This document shows positions 26,401 through 36,774 of a stretch of 64,000 bases of DNA, piece by piece; the first letter of the stretch is position 1; the number at the start of each line of letters is the position of its first letter. A model generated the notes under the pieces. That model had not been told where the DNA came from, searched no databases, and was given only the letters and a program-made list of their open reading frames with translations. The position numbers were made by a program, and so were the translations under genes. The stretch is from NCBI GenBank assembly GCA_947561395.2, contig OX387184.1, positions 18,456,205 to 18,520,204 on the forward strand, read 5' to 3'. Origin of the DNA: Buxus sempervirens (lineage: Eukaryota; Streptophyta; Magnoliopsida; Buxales; Buxaceae).

Positions 26401-26998
26401 ACTGCATACTCAGTTTTAACCACAGAAAAATGCCATAGACGTCCTATATCTTGGATATCATTACTCCATAGCACTCGTAATTCACTGGACACTTAAAAAA
26501 ATAGCAAAGAACACAGAAACATTTTCCATACCGACTCCAGTGCATAAACAGGGACCATCAGAATGAGCCCAATTAGAAATTTCTGCTCCTGCAAAAACAC
26601 ATCAGCCTTTGTCATCAATCTGGGGGGGAGATCATCACAAGAACCAACTAAAAAATTATAAATCTCTATCCTCCATTCAAGAATCCACACACTCATAAGG
26701 TTTGAGAACATGGAATAATAAGGGAAAATGTTGTATTGGAATAATAATTTGATGTGTCAAATAAAGGAATGCAAAGATGAACCTCGGGTTGATTGTAAGC
26801 AGCTATGTGCTCAAAGATAAGATAGAGGGAGAGAACAAGAGCCACAAGTACAAATATGCCTGCACTGAAGATTGTCCTACTGAAGGGTATTACTGCCTTT
26901 GAAACCAAATTGGTCAACAACATTCTGCCTGATCGACTTGAAGACTCAACCAATGTCAGAAGAAAAAATGAACAATAAACAATTTCATTCCATGCCAT
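14454..26998 (-). CDS. LAZ1: LAZ1 homologue (DUF300/TMEM184-like) membrane protein
   Basis: Eight coding exons on the minus strand, all with GT-AG introns and consistent phase: 26783-26998, 26532-26588, 23983-24091, 17222-17406, 17048-17136, 16655-16910, 14840-15085 and 14454-14732. The product is 478 aa, the usual size. LAZ1 proteins are multi-pass membrane proteins related to organic-solute-transporter alpha; Arabidopsis LAZ1 acts at the tonoplast and was found through autoimmune cell death in acd11. Visible hallmarks are a hydrophobic start, AGIFVLVALVLSLYLIFEH (about 46-64), EQKFLIGLILMVPVYALES (73-91), CYEAFALYCFERYLIACLGGEE, HPFPLNC, KIGIVQY, EGKFDWKYGYPYLAVV, FLTWWQGVAVAF, IQDYIICIEMGVAAVVHLYV, then a charged cytosolic tail. 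The start at 26998 matches the family N-terminus. Introns 2 and 3 are 2.4 and 6.6 kb and full of transposon debris. Which LAZ1 paralogue this is remains open. Confidence 0.92.
15760..16440 (+). mobile_element. LINE fragment: RNase H domain and 3' UTR (LAZ1 intron)
   Basis: The plus-strand frame near 15851-16135 shows the layout of plant LINE RNase H domains (RVT_3): GGAVLTFSRPVAQG, a TELLAL helix, then FLVVEGDTSNVTQW. The expected upstream 'KLNSDG' part is present but interrupted by stops. The downstream tail (TTTCAGCCTGTTCC, then TGTAATCCTCCCATTTTGC) looks like a LINE 3' UTR. It sits in the intron between LAZ1 exons 6 and 7, opposite to the gene. Confidence 0.65.
18310..18610. repeat. Dispersed repeat rich in GAAATTTCG palindromes
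   Basis: The segment has many GAAATTTCG/CGAAATTT words in both orientations. It begins around GGATGGAAATTTCGC and ends near CGTCGAAATATCATG. It resembles a small palindromic dispersed repeat. Class unknown. It lies in LAZ1 intron 3. Confidence 0.35.
18652..21660. mobile_element. Candidate decayed solo LTR (Ty3/gypsy type)
   Basis: About 3 kb of non-coding sequence in LAZ1 intron 3 opens with GTGATGACCCAGAAC, a typical start of long gypsy LTRs. It contains internal degenerate repeats (two AGGTG...ACCAATAACTCTATG-like blocks near 20640-20760). I could not match both ends or find a target duplication, so the boundaries are approximate. Confidence 0.3.
22119..22584 (+). mobile_element. 5'-truncated LINE with poly(A) and target duplication
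   Basis: A 14-bp target duplication AACTAAGATAAGGA flanks the insert (22105-22118 and 22585-22598). The insert carries a 100-aa frame (22138-22440) with the zf-RVT-type C-terminus of plant LINEs (GKSIRNMAWNVTPAAIAWVT, WGERNRRIF). A 3' UTR ends CTATTACTGATC and a short A run. This is a classical target-primed insertion, in LAZ1 intron 3 and opposite to the gene. Its 3' end resembles the LINE tail in the L17 gene (56308-56384). Confidence 0.9.
25584..26060 (+). mobile_element. RTE-type LINE reverse transcriptase C-terminal remnant
   Basis: The plus strand reads, in degenerate frames, APMKDKIKENRLRWFGHLKR followed by a later KKTWMEMPK. This is the signature of the C-terminal end of plant RTE-clade LINE polyproteins. 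The WFGH block is duplicated (near 25720 and 25775) and a T20+ run interrupts the segment at about 25870-25893. It lies in LAZ1 intron 2. Confidence 0.6.
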
Positions 26999-27999
26999 TG
27001 AGCAGAAATTCACATTGATTGCCACGCGTACATGAGCACATAACACGTCATTTAAAAGTACAAGTTACCAAACCAAACAAATGAAACCCATCTCTCTGGA
27101 ATCAGGTTTAACTAAAAACTTCAATCAACAATGGATCACTTCCGCTCTTGAGAACAAAAACTTTGATGCTTAGTAATGCTTGCCACTGCCAACTTTGCCT
27201 CAAATCAAGCCGGGCCAAATAGGAAAATATCTCAAGCTCTTTAAAAGGGAACTACTCATTCAACATAGTAACATGTAGTAGTTCTGACTTTAGACAGCAT
27301 ATATGTGAAGAAGACCTCTGCCTCTGAAGAAAAAAACCACTAGATTTCATACACAATGTCAGATCAGGAAGCCTGCCAAGTAAGTAGAACAAGGAAATCA
27401 AACCATCAGTATTTTCCACAATAAGTTGGAGAACCCAGAAACCAATGAATTGGAATACTTCCAAAAAAAAAAAAGTAAACTAGTTGTGATAGTTCAGAGC
27501 AGTGAATAAACAACATGGAAAGGGTAGATAAAATGATTAATACTTAGACCAAGTAAGGTAGAAGCAACTTTCAACTCCCAAAGAAATTAAATGGTATTGA
27601 ATGGAGCATCAGGAGCATCTATGTATGGCGGAGGAATGAGTTATCCAGTACCAAGCTATATACCAATATTTGCCTTCTCAGGTAACCATTCAGAATTATT
27701 TATCCAGATCCTTTACCCACTTAAATCCCTTTCAACTTCACATGAGAATGGATGTGGGATATGGATCCAGTACTTCAAATCTATGTCCGAAATTTTTGTA
27801 TGGCCTTTTCGATACATTGCATATACACTCAGATTATAAATATATAAAAAAATTAGAAAAAGCATGCAACCAATGTTGTGGAGATTTTTATGCAGGAGAA
27901 TAAATAAAACCGTGAAAAAGCTGAAAAGTTTGATAAGTAAATAAGTATAAATACTCATGCATAAGGACAAATTACAAAGAAATTGTGTAAACATAATGA

Positions 28000-29060
28000 T
28001 AAATAAGGACATCAATAATAATTCTGTAGGTTTTTAAGATAGCTAGCAATAGACTAATTATAGCTAAATTAGTTTTAAGACAAGAGATTCTTAACATCAT
28101 TAGCGCATATGCACAACTAGTAGAATTATAAGAAAACATTAAAAAACAATCCAAGAAGAAACTCATAGACAAATTTAAGGAAGCCATAATAGAGATAGGG
28201 GTTGTTTAGAGGTGGTAACTAAAACGTTTTGTTGGAGAGGAAAGTGGAGGACAAAAATACACCCGGGTGATGCTTTAGACCAACGACTGAGATGAGGAAG
28301 CAGTTCTTGAGTTTTCAGAGGCTTGCAATAGTGCATTAGAAGTTCTTTCAAAAGGGTGTTGAACATCTAGTGACCTTTTAAGTCAAACAAATTGAAGTCA
28401 AACTGACTTTTTCCTTTCTTAGGAAAAATGAGATAAGAACTTGCAAAGATTGCAAGGGCATCCCAAAACAAGTCATGTTTTACGAAATGCTGACAATGAT
28501 GAAAGTTTGTACTAGGAATTGGTAGACAAACAAATTAGAAATGATACAAAATAATGGTATAACATAAAAGAAGAAAAAATTAGTGGTTTTGAAGATTTAA
28601 AGGAAAAAAAAAGGTAACTTGAGACCTGACTCAGAAACAGATGACGAAATGGAAAAGAGAAGGTTGAGAAGGTAAATGACTATAATCTTTGGTATGTAGC
28701 AAAAGAAAATAATAGAAGAACTGAAATAATATTGGTACATAAGGACATAAAAGTGGTATTATAATAAGTATTGAAAGAATTGGCGGTAGGCTAGCCACTT
28801 TGAAATAAGTACTAGAAACTTAGAACAAGAGATTCACAACATCATTAATGCCTACGGATCTCTAGTGTTAAAAGACAATTTTCAGAAGAAATAGATATTT
28901 TAACTCAAATAATTCCTGAGAGAGAAAGTATATTTATGGATGAAAATTTACACAATCATAGATGTGAAGAAACAGGATGATATGATAGAATATATGAGGG
29001 GATGAAAATTTACACAATCGTAGAGGTGAAGAAACAGGATGATATGATAGAATATATGAG
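28000..29060 (+). mobile_element. Degenerate RTE-type LINE endonuclease fragments
   Basis: Plus-strand frames near 28040-28190 read like the endonuclease section of RTE elements (RLIIAKLVLRQEILNIISAY), and a related piece occurs near 28820-28930. Near 28685 the words LWYVAKENNRR fit the same polyprotein. Many stops and indels are present, so this is old debris. Confidence 0.45.
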
Positions 29061-29062
29061 GG
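28939..29062. repeat. 62-bp tandem duplication
   Basis: Two adjacent units, 28939-29000 and 29001-29062, begin GATGAAAATTTACACAATC and end ATATGAGGG, with two mismatches. The duplication falls inside the RTE debris. Confidence 0.85.
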
Positions 29063-30071
29063 CCAGAAACTTATACAACAATGATAAGAACATGCTTATG
29101 ATCTTAATTAGCAGATATTTTATTTCAAACAATCTACTAATGATTAAGAATAAACAAACTGGGGCCAATATATAGTATCAATTATCCATTAAAAATGAGG
29201 ATATTAATGGAGACGTTGCAAAAAAAAACTACGGCTAGAAAGCTAATGTAGTAAAGTAATTGTAAGAACTAAAAATAAAAAGATTCCTAAAGCGACCAAT
29301 TCAATAATCTTGGATGAATTATCCATAAAGAAGGGGATACTTACATGGATCTCAAACATAGGAATAAAACTGGATGGGATAAGTGAAAAAGCTTCTAAAG
29401 AGTTATAATTGATGATTCCTACTTAAACTAAAACGTCAATTTTATGTGATAGTAACAAGGCCTTGTATATTCATGATTTGACCCAAATATGGTTTTTAAC
29501 AATTGGTATACAGGATCAGGACTCATGTTACAGAACCTAACTACTTTGGATTTTTTTTTTCCTTTTTAAGCTGTAATATGATGTATGGATACTAATTTTA
29601 GGCTAGAGAGGAAAATATATGCAGAGATGAGCATGAAAAAGATATGTCAATTCAAATTATGAGAATAACGAGCAAGATAAAGTAAAGACTGAATATGCTC
29701 AAGATGTGTTGTCCAAATAGGACCTAAGAAGTAAGAAAAATTAAGTTAAAATCATCCGGCCATGCAATATAAAGACAAACATAAAGCAACAAAAAAAAAA
29801 CATCCCAAAAATCATCTACGCTGACAACCAATAAGAATTTGGGAAAAAAAACATAATGTGCTTCTCATCATCCCATATAAATTACATACAAATCGATAGT
29901 TTCCTTCCTAATTCGCACGCAACTGAAGAAAAGATTCAAACCATAGAGATGAAACCCCAGAATCAACCAAATTTGAAGGAACAATTCAGTTTTCTAAACG
30001 AAATATCCAAAGATTCCGCCATAAAATGTATAATTATGTCAATAAGCTTGACAAGTTTTCAAGTTTCGTAC

Positions 30072-30165
30072 CTAAATTTTGTTGTTGTTTGCTGGGGGAG
30101 AGGAGGAGAGAGTCGAATAAAATCGAACAGAGAAAACCGACGAAAGCGAAGTAAAACCCTATTTT
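30072..30165 (-). other. Probable 5' UTR exon of the LAZ1-like gene
   Basis: On the minus strand a TATA-like string is followed by a CT-rich leader (TCTCTCCTCCTCTCCCCC) and AGCAAACAACAACAAAATTTAG, then a GTACGA donor at 30071. Nothing in it encodes a recognised protein. Strand and position suit a leader exon spliced to the LAZ1 coding exon near 27 kb. Transcript evidence would be needed. Confidence 0.45.
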
Positions 30166-30180
30166 TCACGACTGCGAATT

Positions 30181-30192
30181 TGTAAATATAAA
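30181..30192 (-). promoter_or_regulatory. TATA-like box upstream of LAZ1 leader exon
   Basis: TTTATATTTACA on the minus strand lies about 30 bp above the CT-rich leader. A CACGTG G-box follows further upstream at 30208-30213. Confidence 0.4.
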
Positions 30193-30207
30193 TTCCCGTC
30201 GTCAATC

Positions 30208-30213
30208 CACGTG
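30208..30213. promoter_or_regulatory. G-box CACGTG
   Basis: A palindromic CACGTG, a bZIP/bHLH site, lies just upstream of the TATA-like box. It is motif-level evidence only. Confidence 0.35.
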
Positions 30214-30309
30214 CCTTGATTAAAAGGCCAACGTGTTACAGTTTAGTTAGTCACGCGTCGTCGTCAGTTTACGAGTGTCACCGGTGAAGGTCCGTTGTTC
30301 CTATCAAAA

Positions 30310-30459
30310 CTAGCAGGTTCACGTGCACATCCGCACGTTTGTGAAAGACCGGCAAGATATGACTTTTATACCCTTGTAGCTTAGCAACAAGTCTAAGAGC
30401 ATTTTGAAGAAGTTGAACATGATAATTGGCACGTTTCCCAAGAAGGCGCTTGAAATAGA
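30310..30459 (-). mobile_element. Short Helitron
   Basis: Read on the minus strand, the 150-bp element starts TCTATTTCAAGCGCC and ends in CTAG. It sits between A and T, as Helitrons do. A hairpin ACGTGC...GCACGT lies 11 nt before the end. It shares CTTGGGAA...CGTGCC with the Helitron at 52633-52888. It has no coding capacity. Confidence 0.7.
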
Positions 30460-30478
30460 TTTGGAGACTGTAAGGCAA

Positions 30479-30868
30479 GGGATGAAATTGTGGCTTCCTT
30501 CCTCTGCAGGAATTTAGAGATGTTGTCATGTGGAGTATCTATGTGTTTTTCGTCAACAGAAACCCATTCACAATTTTTAATACCACACTCTTAGTTGTAA
30601 GATGCTTCATGTGATATTATCTCACTCACACTACACAATTTGTGACAAAATAAAATAGCAATCGATTTCAAACTGTTGGGCAGTATTGGTTTTTAGGAGT
30701 AAAACTCTTTGTTGCTTTCTCCTACTGCAAACGATGTAATGTGAGCAAAAAGCTGCCATGATCAGCATCTTAGGGTAATTTTTTCACATTGAAATACTGA
30801 ACATGGAATGGTGCACTTACATTCTGCATCGTTTGCTTCAGGAAGAAGCAGCAGACGATGGCATTCCC
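30479..30868. mobile_element. Candidate small TIR element
   Basis: The left end GGGATGAAATTGTGG and right end AGACGATGGCATTCCC are inverted versions of the GGGATGAAATCGTCTG ends seen in elements at 34869 and 42996. The core carries the same CATGTGGAG / GATGCTTCATGTG words. No target duplication was found. Confidence 0.35.
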
Positions 30869-30953
30869 TTTTTGTCTAAAAAACCTACATAAATAAAATT
30901 TTGAGAATGATCCTCAAAAAAGTAAAAGGGATTTATTATCCTTCCTAATTAGG

Positions 30954-31305
30954 GATGGCAGTGGGACGAGTTAAATGCGTAACCTATCCCACCACTAATA
31001 GTTAGGGTTTGTTATGGCATAAATGAGGTTAGGTGCGAGTTTGGGCGTACCTCAACCCACTCCAAAGACATCCCACCCAACCTTCATACTCCTTACCATT
31101 AAACTATAAATTATTTAAAAATTCTAGTACCAAAAAAATATGATGCCTTGGGTCATCCTAAATCCGCCCCTTCTATCAACTCAATTGGATTAGGAGCAGG
31201 TTTGGTATGACCTAATTGCTTATATGGGCAAGTTAAGGTTTGTAAAAATCGTCCCATTGCGGCTCTACTCGTAATGCTCATGCCTAATGAGTGTGCAATA
31301 TGTAT
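30954..31305. mobile_element. Small hAT-type-like element (relative of 4436-4755)
   Basis: It starts TAGGGATGGCAGTGGGACG and ends ATGCTCATGCCTA, a weak inverted pair, with internal AATAGTTAGGGTTTG. No matching 8-bp duplication was found. Confidence 0.4.
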
Positions 31306-32256
31306 TTGCAACCATTATGGTTATCTAAAGTGACAATACAAAGAAGGCAACTATAATTAGCCATGCCTCATCAAATCATGTTGCCACATGGCATAAATTT
31401 TTTGTTGAAAGCTAATTTTGCTTTTCAAAAATACTTTGGGGGTGTGCAACTATGTAGAATCCACCCCATATCAAGGCTCCATTTCTTTTGAAGAAAAAAA
31501 CTTTACAATGCAAATGTTTTACACAAATCTGTTGTAAAAATTTTACATGCAAATTGATTTACACAATTTTGATTATTGAGAAAAATATGCAATATTTAAT
31601 TTTTTTATTAGAAACATTAGAAGTAAAATAAAAACCGCTTTTCTCTTTCTCTTTCACATGTTTGAATTGAAATAACGTAAGAAAATGGTTTAGATCTTAC
31701 AAAAAATATTATACTATTAATATTTAGTTATTGGTGATGGTGGTGATGGCAATAGTGTCCAATAGTAATGATGGTAGTGTTATATGGGTGATTGTTGTGA
31801 GGGTTTACTATTTTGGCTACCAAGCCAAAAATTGTAGGATTCCTACATCATATAAGCATTTTGATATTGAGATGGAAAAATAAAAGGCTAGCTCTGAGAC
31901 CCAACATCTAAGGCATCATTTGGCATTCATTCTTGATCTTGGGAATGGAACTCATGCCCTAAATGAGTTTGCAGAAGCTAAAGAGAAGTCAGGTTTGATG
32001 TTTAGTAAGAATGTTTCATTCTTGTACACATTAGAAATATTACAAGTTTTTTCTGTTTATTTGGAAAAAAAACTTGTAAAGATTTCATTAAAGCAAGTTT
32101 TAGTATATCATTTGGCATTTGTTTTGAACCAGCTGGAACAAGTTCATGGAAGTCTCCAAGGGATGGCTTCGAATGATTTGAAGAGAAAATGAGTTGGAAG
32201 TTTTTAACCAACTATTATGGTTTTTAGATATTATAATTATTATATGGTTGCCATTA
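31306..32256. other. Intergenic, no gene seen
   Basis: A 90-codon open frame at 31920-32192 has no recognisable motif and low-complexity composition. I do not call it a gene. Confidence 0.45.
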
Positions 32257-32257
32257 T

Positions 32258-32497
32258 TTTATATTATTAATAAAGAGAAGAGGGGAGAATATTCCCTCTA
32301 GATTCTAGCCCCCCCTTTTTTTTCCAAACATCCCCAAACAAAACAATCTCCCACCATACCACTACTGCTATTCCCACGTTCCAATTTAAACATGTTGTAA
32401 CTACCTATTTAAAATGACATGATATCTATTAGAGCCGGCTGTTTATCTAAGATGGCCACACAAATTTGCTAAGCGCATAGCGCGTGCAATCCCCTAG
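32258..32497 (+). mobile_element. Short Helitron, 5' end degraded
   Basis: It is about 240 bp. The 3' end GCGCATAGCGCGTGCAATCC then CTAG, followed by T, carries a hairpin (GCGC-ATA-GCGC). It shares AAAGAGAAGAGGGG and GAATATTCC with the Helitron at 42328-42506. The 5' end reads TTTATATTATTAATAAAG in place of TCTATA, so the start is approximate. Confidence 0.6.
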
Positions 32498-32869
32498 TTA
32501 TAACTTTAAAAAAATTTCATAAATGACAAATCTGTCCTTGTTATGTAAATTAAAAAAATTCTCAGTATATCCTTCATAATTTATAAATATTATTATTATG
32601 CCACTATCTTTTTGCAAAATAGGTTTTGAAAATCTAAAAACAGGTCTAGAGATGATTTCTCATATCTCATTCCAAGCTGCCAAATTAATTCCCAAAATAG
32701 ATGGCAAACAGCCCCTAAGTTTCTAGAGAGGCAAATCTTAAGCAGGAAAACAACCTTACTAACAAGGGGGCTTGAAGACTGCAAGAGAATGGTTGACTAT
32801 TTGGACTACAAGAAACTATGTTGAAGTCCAAAGGTGACGTTTGGGCTAGCGATAAAGTCATGGGCTTTT

Positions 32870-34860
32870 ATAGACACCCCAAATTGCACTACAGAATGAG
32901 AAAATAGTAAAAACATATAATTAGAACTTAAAACAGGTCAAAAATGCATAAAAACTAACAAGGCATACTTTACCCGTATTGCATTCACGGATCAGTCGCG
33001 CCCGAGATCTCTCTACGGTCAGGCGCGCCCATATTGAAAATACGGTCACCGTTGGACCGTAATTCATTTACGGTCACTAAAGACTTGTGCGAGTTTTATT
33101 CTTCTCTCGATTTCTGAGCTTTATCTTTAGTCCAATATATTTTTAAATGAGCGAATTACGTCTTTTATTCGCTGAAGCCACCTTGGTTGGCTATGGATGG
33201 GCATTACCTCTGTCTTTCACTCTATCTTAAGGATCAGGATATATCCTTCTGGACCAGCCTTGCCCCTGTGCTTGCCTATAAATAGAGGTGAGATTCTCAA
33301 GCTGAGGGCCACGAAATTTTGAAGTCCAAGGAGCTCCAAGAGAAGAAGAGGAACCCCTGCTGCTTTGCTTGCTCAATCCAGGTGAGTCCCTTTTCCCTTT
33401 TATTTTCTGTCTTCAATTCTAGATGTAATAGGATCATCTCTATTGCTGTAAAATAAGGCCATCTTTTGTATCTAGTATTCCTAAACTTGCTTCCAAGTAC
33501 CTCAAGAGTCTCTCTAGCCGTAAAACGTGAAGAGAGAGCTAGGGGAAAAGAGAACAGGTGGATCCCTAGAATAGAACCCCCTATCTGTTTTTCTCCTTTT
33601 TTTCTAGAATAAGGCCTGTGATTGTGTTTGTATAACCAAACCTATCTCCAAGTACCTCAAGAATCCTCTCTAGCCGTAAAATGTGAAGAGAGAGCTAGGG
33701 GAAAAGAGAACAGGTGAATCCGTAGGGTAGACCCCCATGTGCTCAAATCTGTGAGATATGGCTGCTTTAAATATCTTGATCATGTTTTAATGCTTTTTAT
33801 GATATATCTGAATGAATACATGAATCCATGATGTTTATAGCATGAGATCCCCACTTTTTTTATAAAATTTGGATTTTTCACATATTTGCACCTACAGCAC
33901 TGTTTTCGTGATTTTTGTGATTTTAGGTTAAGATCCTGGGTTTATCATGATCAATATGGTAGATCTGAATCCAGAAGCCTGAAAATAAATTCTAGGGTTT
34001 CATGATATGGTTTTTAAATCGTTTTTCATTATTGAGAGAAGACCCTACGGTCTAAATTCTCCCCTTTTGATGTTTTTCATCAATGTGGGTATTTTTTGTT
34101 TTTATTTTTTGATTTAACGTGAAATTTGGGCTTTATCTATGTCCTGGACTATTCAAGTTCAGTTTTGAAATATTTTATAAAAATCATATTTTTTTATATT
34201 TCTAGAATTTGACTTGAAACCAGATTTTTGGATTTTTCACTTTAAATTGATTTTATTTGATTTCATCTCAATTTTGTTTTGATCATGAAACCCTAGTTGT
34301 TTTGATCATGAAACCCTAAGAATGGTATGATCATATTTGAAAGTTCTGGATCAATCAAACTATTCGTATGAAAAAACCATATATTTTGTCTTTTTTGTGA
34401 TTTTTTCATGAATTTTATAGCAAGCTTTTATTTTTTGTAAAACATGAACAATGCCTGGCAACCACCTTGTGTGGATGAATAGGGGTGCCTAACACCTTCC
34501 CCTGTTCATAACCTAATCCCCTTACCCATCTCTGGTTGTTTTTTTAAAGAGGGTTATTTTTACCCTAAAATTGTCTTTTGTGCTTATTTAATATTTTGGT
34601 GTCCATTCATGCCTAAATTGAATGGTGGCAACTCTTTGTTTTATTTGATCCCGTGTGATGATTGAGGAAGTTAACGGATTTTTTTTTTATTTTTTCCCAT
34701 GTCTCACAGGCTTGTCATAACCGTAACAAGGGATACACTCCCGCCTTCAACAAAAATAAAGAGAGAATCGATCGGGACCCTACCTCCAAATTACTCAACC
34801 TCATCAGACGTTCAAGTCACCACACATTGCGGCTCACGCGGTCCAAAAACACGCGCTCTC
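32870..34860 (+). mobile_element. LTR-like segment of a Tat/Ogre-type gypsy element
   Basis: The segment begins around TATAGACACCCCAAATTG and includes a TATA-like TATAAATAGAGG (about 33279). It ends with the sequence style of Tat/Ogre LTRs (AATAGGGGTGCCTAACACC, later GGTGGCAACTC). No internal coding region or second LTR follows, so it is a solo or truncated LTR. An internal direct repeat of about 78 bp occurs at 33493-33570 and 33648-33724. Ends are not exact. Confidence 0.5.
33493..33724. repeat. Direct repeat inside the LTR-like segment
   Basis: Two copies of about 78 bp (33493-33570 and 33648-33724) start CCAAGTACCTCAAGA and contain TCTCTAGCCGTAAAA and GAGAGAGCTAGGGGAAAAG. They are spaced 155 bp apart. 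Confidence 0.8.
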
Positions 34861-34868
34861 CTTTGGAG

Positions 34869-35017
34869 GGGATGAAATCGTCTGCCGTACAGCCACCTTG
34901 GTGGCTGAGTGACATTTGACATTAAAATAACAGCCACCGTTGGATGCTGCACATGGCAGCATCCAAGGTGGCTGTAGAATCTACCTCAGCAACGCTGCGA
35001 TAGATGATATCATTCCC
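34869..35017. mobile_element. Small TIR element with 8-bp duplication
   Basis: The 149-bp element begins GGGATGAAATCGTCTGCC and ends GATGATATCATTCCC. It is flanked by CTTTGGAG on both sides (34861-34868 and 35018-35025). It contains a second palindrome, AGCCACCTTGGTGGCT, and GGATGCTGC...GCAGCATCC. It belongs to the same family as 42996-43214. Confidence 0.75.
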
Positions 35018-35025
35018 CTTTGGAG

Positions 35026-35797
35026 ACAAGTGATGGGTGTTTGTTCCCCTTCCCCGAGGACCCCAACCATCCAAATCCGGCTATGCGCCGGGCTGGCAGG
35101 CCAAATGATCTAAAAGAAAAAATTTTACTGGGGGCCACTTAAGAAAAAAATGACCTAAAATGTTGTCCCTGTTTGTTGCTGGGAAACGCGTTTTTTCTTT
35201 TTCGTTTTTGGTATCCAGCCACTTGATACTCTACTAAGTGTATATACATGTGGCTTTAGCCATTCTTAACTTGTGCAGGAAGAAAACCCATCTTGGAGCA
35301 CAAGTTTGTATTCATTTGTGAAAACAAAAATTAGTGGTGGACAGCGGGTCCCAATTCCCAATCAATGTTAAATCGATAAATGCAAAGACCAGCACCAGGT
35401 CTCTCCCATGAGAAGATAAAAAGGATTAAAAAAAGACTGTAAAGCGGATATGTTTTGTTTGCAGTAGATTCTGGAACATGATTTTTTTTTTCTATAGTTT
35501 TTCTAGACACTACTGGTAGCTAGCTTTTGTTTTTCTTTCTGTTTTCTTGTTAATGAACTTCACTGTAACTTATCATCTCTTCTACTGTCTTTTTCATCAG
35601 CTACAGTTTGTGTTGAGTTATTGCAGAGGCAGGTATCCCTCTAAATATTCCATCAAATTTAGAGCTCTTTTACAAGTGCTTCTTCAATTCCATATCTCAT
35701 AAACATCGATCGGAGTGAGAAATATAAAGAACTCAAACACAGATTGTGAGGAAGAGCAAGATATATAGGCAGTTCAGAAGAGAAGAAGCTCGTTCAG
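35026..35797 (+). other. Upstream region of the first DUF506 gene
   Basis: No coding exon was seen. The last about 100 bp align with the 5' leader of the second DUF506 gene, so part of it is the 5' UTR. Confidence 0.45.
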
Positions 35798-36774
35798 ATG
35801 GTCCATGACTTCATTGAACCAAAATCACCATCACCCTTGCCCCTTGCTTCCACAAGAGTCTTGCCTCTCAGCCAACAACCCACATATCAAACTTTACAGG
35901 TCTGTTACATAGTCATTAATTTCTATGTTCATATACTCGTATACATCTGATTTTCCCAATAGATTTGTTACAATTTTAACTGGGTCTTTCAGGAGATCCT
36001 TGGAAGGTTAACTGATGCTGAGATTGATGTCCTCCAGAAAATCTCTGGTTATATGAGAACTGTAAGTGCTACGATGAAGACTTCTAGTACTCAGAAGTGG
36101 CTTGTGATGAGGTTCAGAATTGATGGCTATGATGCTTCTCTATGTAAAACCTCTTGGGTTAGTACCCCAGGTTGTCCTCGAGGTGGGTTTCTCTGTATTT
36201 TATCTCATCAGAAGAAACATTTTCTTTTTTTTTTTCTCTCTATCATTTTTTATTTGCTTTTGCATCTCTTAATCTTTGTGGGTTTGATAAAAGTCTGTCT
36301 TTTATTTCCTTAACAGGCGATTATGAGTATATTGATGTTTTGATGAAGGAAGATAATGGTGGTGCAGCAAGACTCATGGTAGACATAGATTTCAAGGCTC
36401 AGTTTGAATTGGCAAGGCCTACACCAACCTACACAAAGCTCTTAAATAGTGTCCCCTCCATCTTTGTTGGGAGTGAGAAAAAGCTTAGGAAGATTATCCT
36501 TATGTTATGTTCAGCTGCTAAACAATCACTGAAAGAGAGAGCTCTCCACATTCCTCCTTGGAGAAGAACCAGTTACGTGCTGTCCAAGTGGCTCTCTGTG
36601 TCTCAGAGGGTTTCCATTCCTTCCAGCGTATCTAACAAAGAAGTAAACGGTGCACATGGTTCCTCTTCATACAGCAAATGGGTACCTCCAATGGTGAATC
36701 CTACACCAAGGAATTTAGGTGGTTGCTCCGGCTTAACTATTCAACTCTCCAACATAAGCATAAACTGCTGCTAA
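35798..36774 (+). CDS. DUF506 (PDDEXK-like) protein, copy 1
   Basis: Three exons: 35798-35899, 35993-36182 and 36317-36774, giving 249 aa. The family (PF04720, PDDEXK-like, function unknown) includes Arabidopsis proteins that repress root-hair elongation. Hallmarks here are WLVMRFRIDGYDASLCKTSW, GDYEYIDVLM, VDIDFKAQFELARPT, PSIFVGSEKKL, AAKQSLKERALHIPPWRR and a C-terminal ISINCC. Intron positions and phases equal those of copy 2. Copy 2 starts MGSLEEEDLIQMVQDFIE. The aligned position here reads ATA GGC AGT, so the ancestral ATG is lost and the first usable ATG is 12 codons in (MVHDFIE). The core domain is complete, so a slightly shorter protein is plausible. Confidence 0.85.

Larger units (their letters stand above)
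27040..30069 (-). other. Probable 5' UTR intron of the LAZ1-like gene
   Basis: If the GC-richer exon at 30072 belongs to LAZ1, the interval down to the coding start is a 3-kb leader intron. It holds degenerate RTE-LINE pieces and a 62-bp tandem duplication, and no convincing host exon. A candidate acceptor (TTCCAG) lies near 27100. The exact acceptor is not determined. Confidence 0.4.

Noticed and set aside
30278..30529. 83-codon minus-strand frame
   Set aside because: It runs through the short Helitron at 30310-30459 into a neighbouring element, and has no family resemblance.
31920..32192. 90-codon plus-strand frame
   Set aside because: Low-complexity hydrophobic and Lys-rich sequence with no recognised motif, promoter or splice context.
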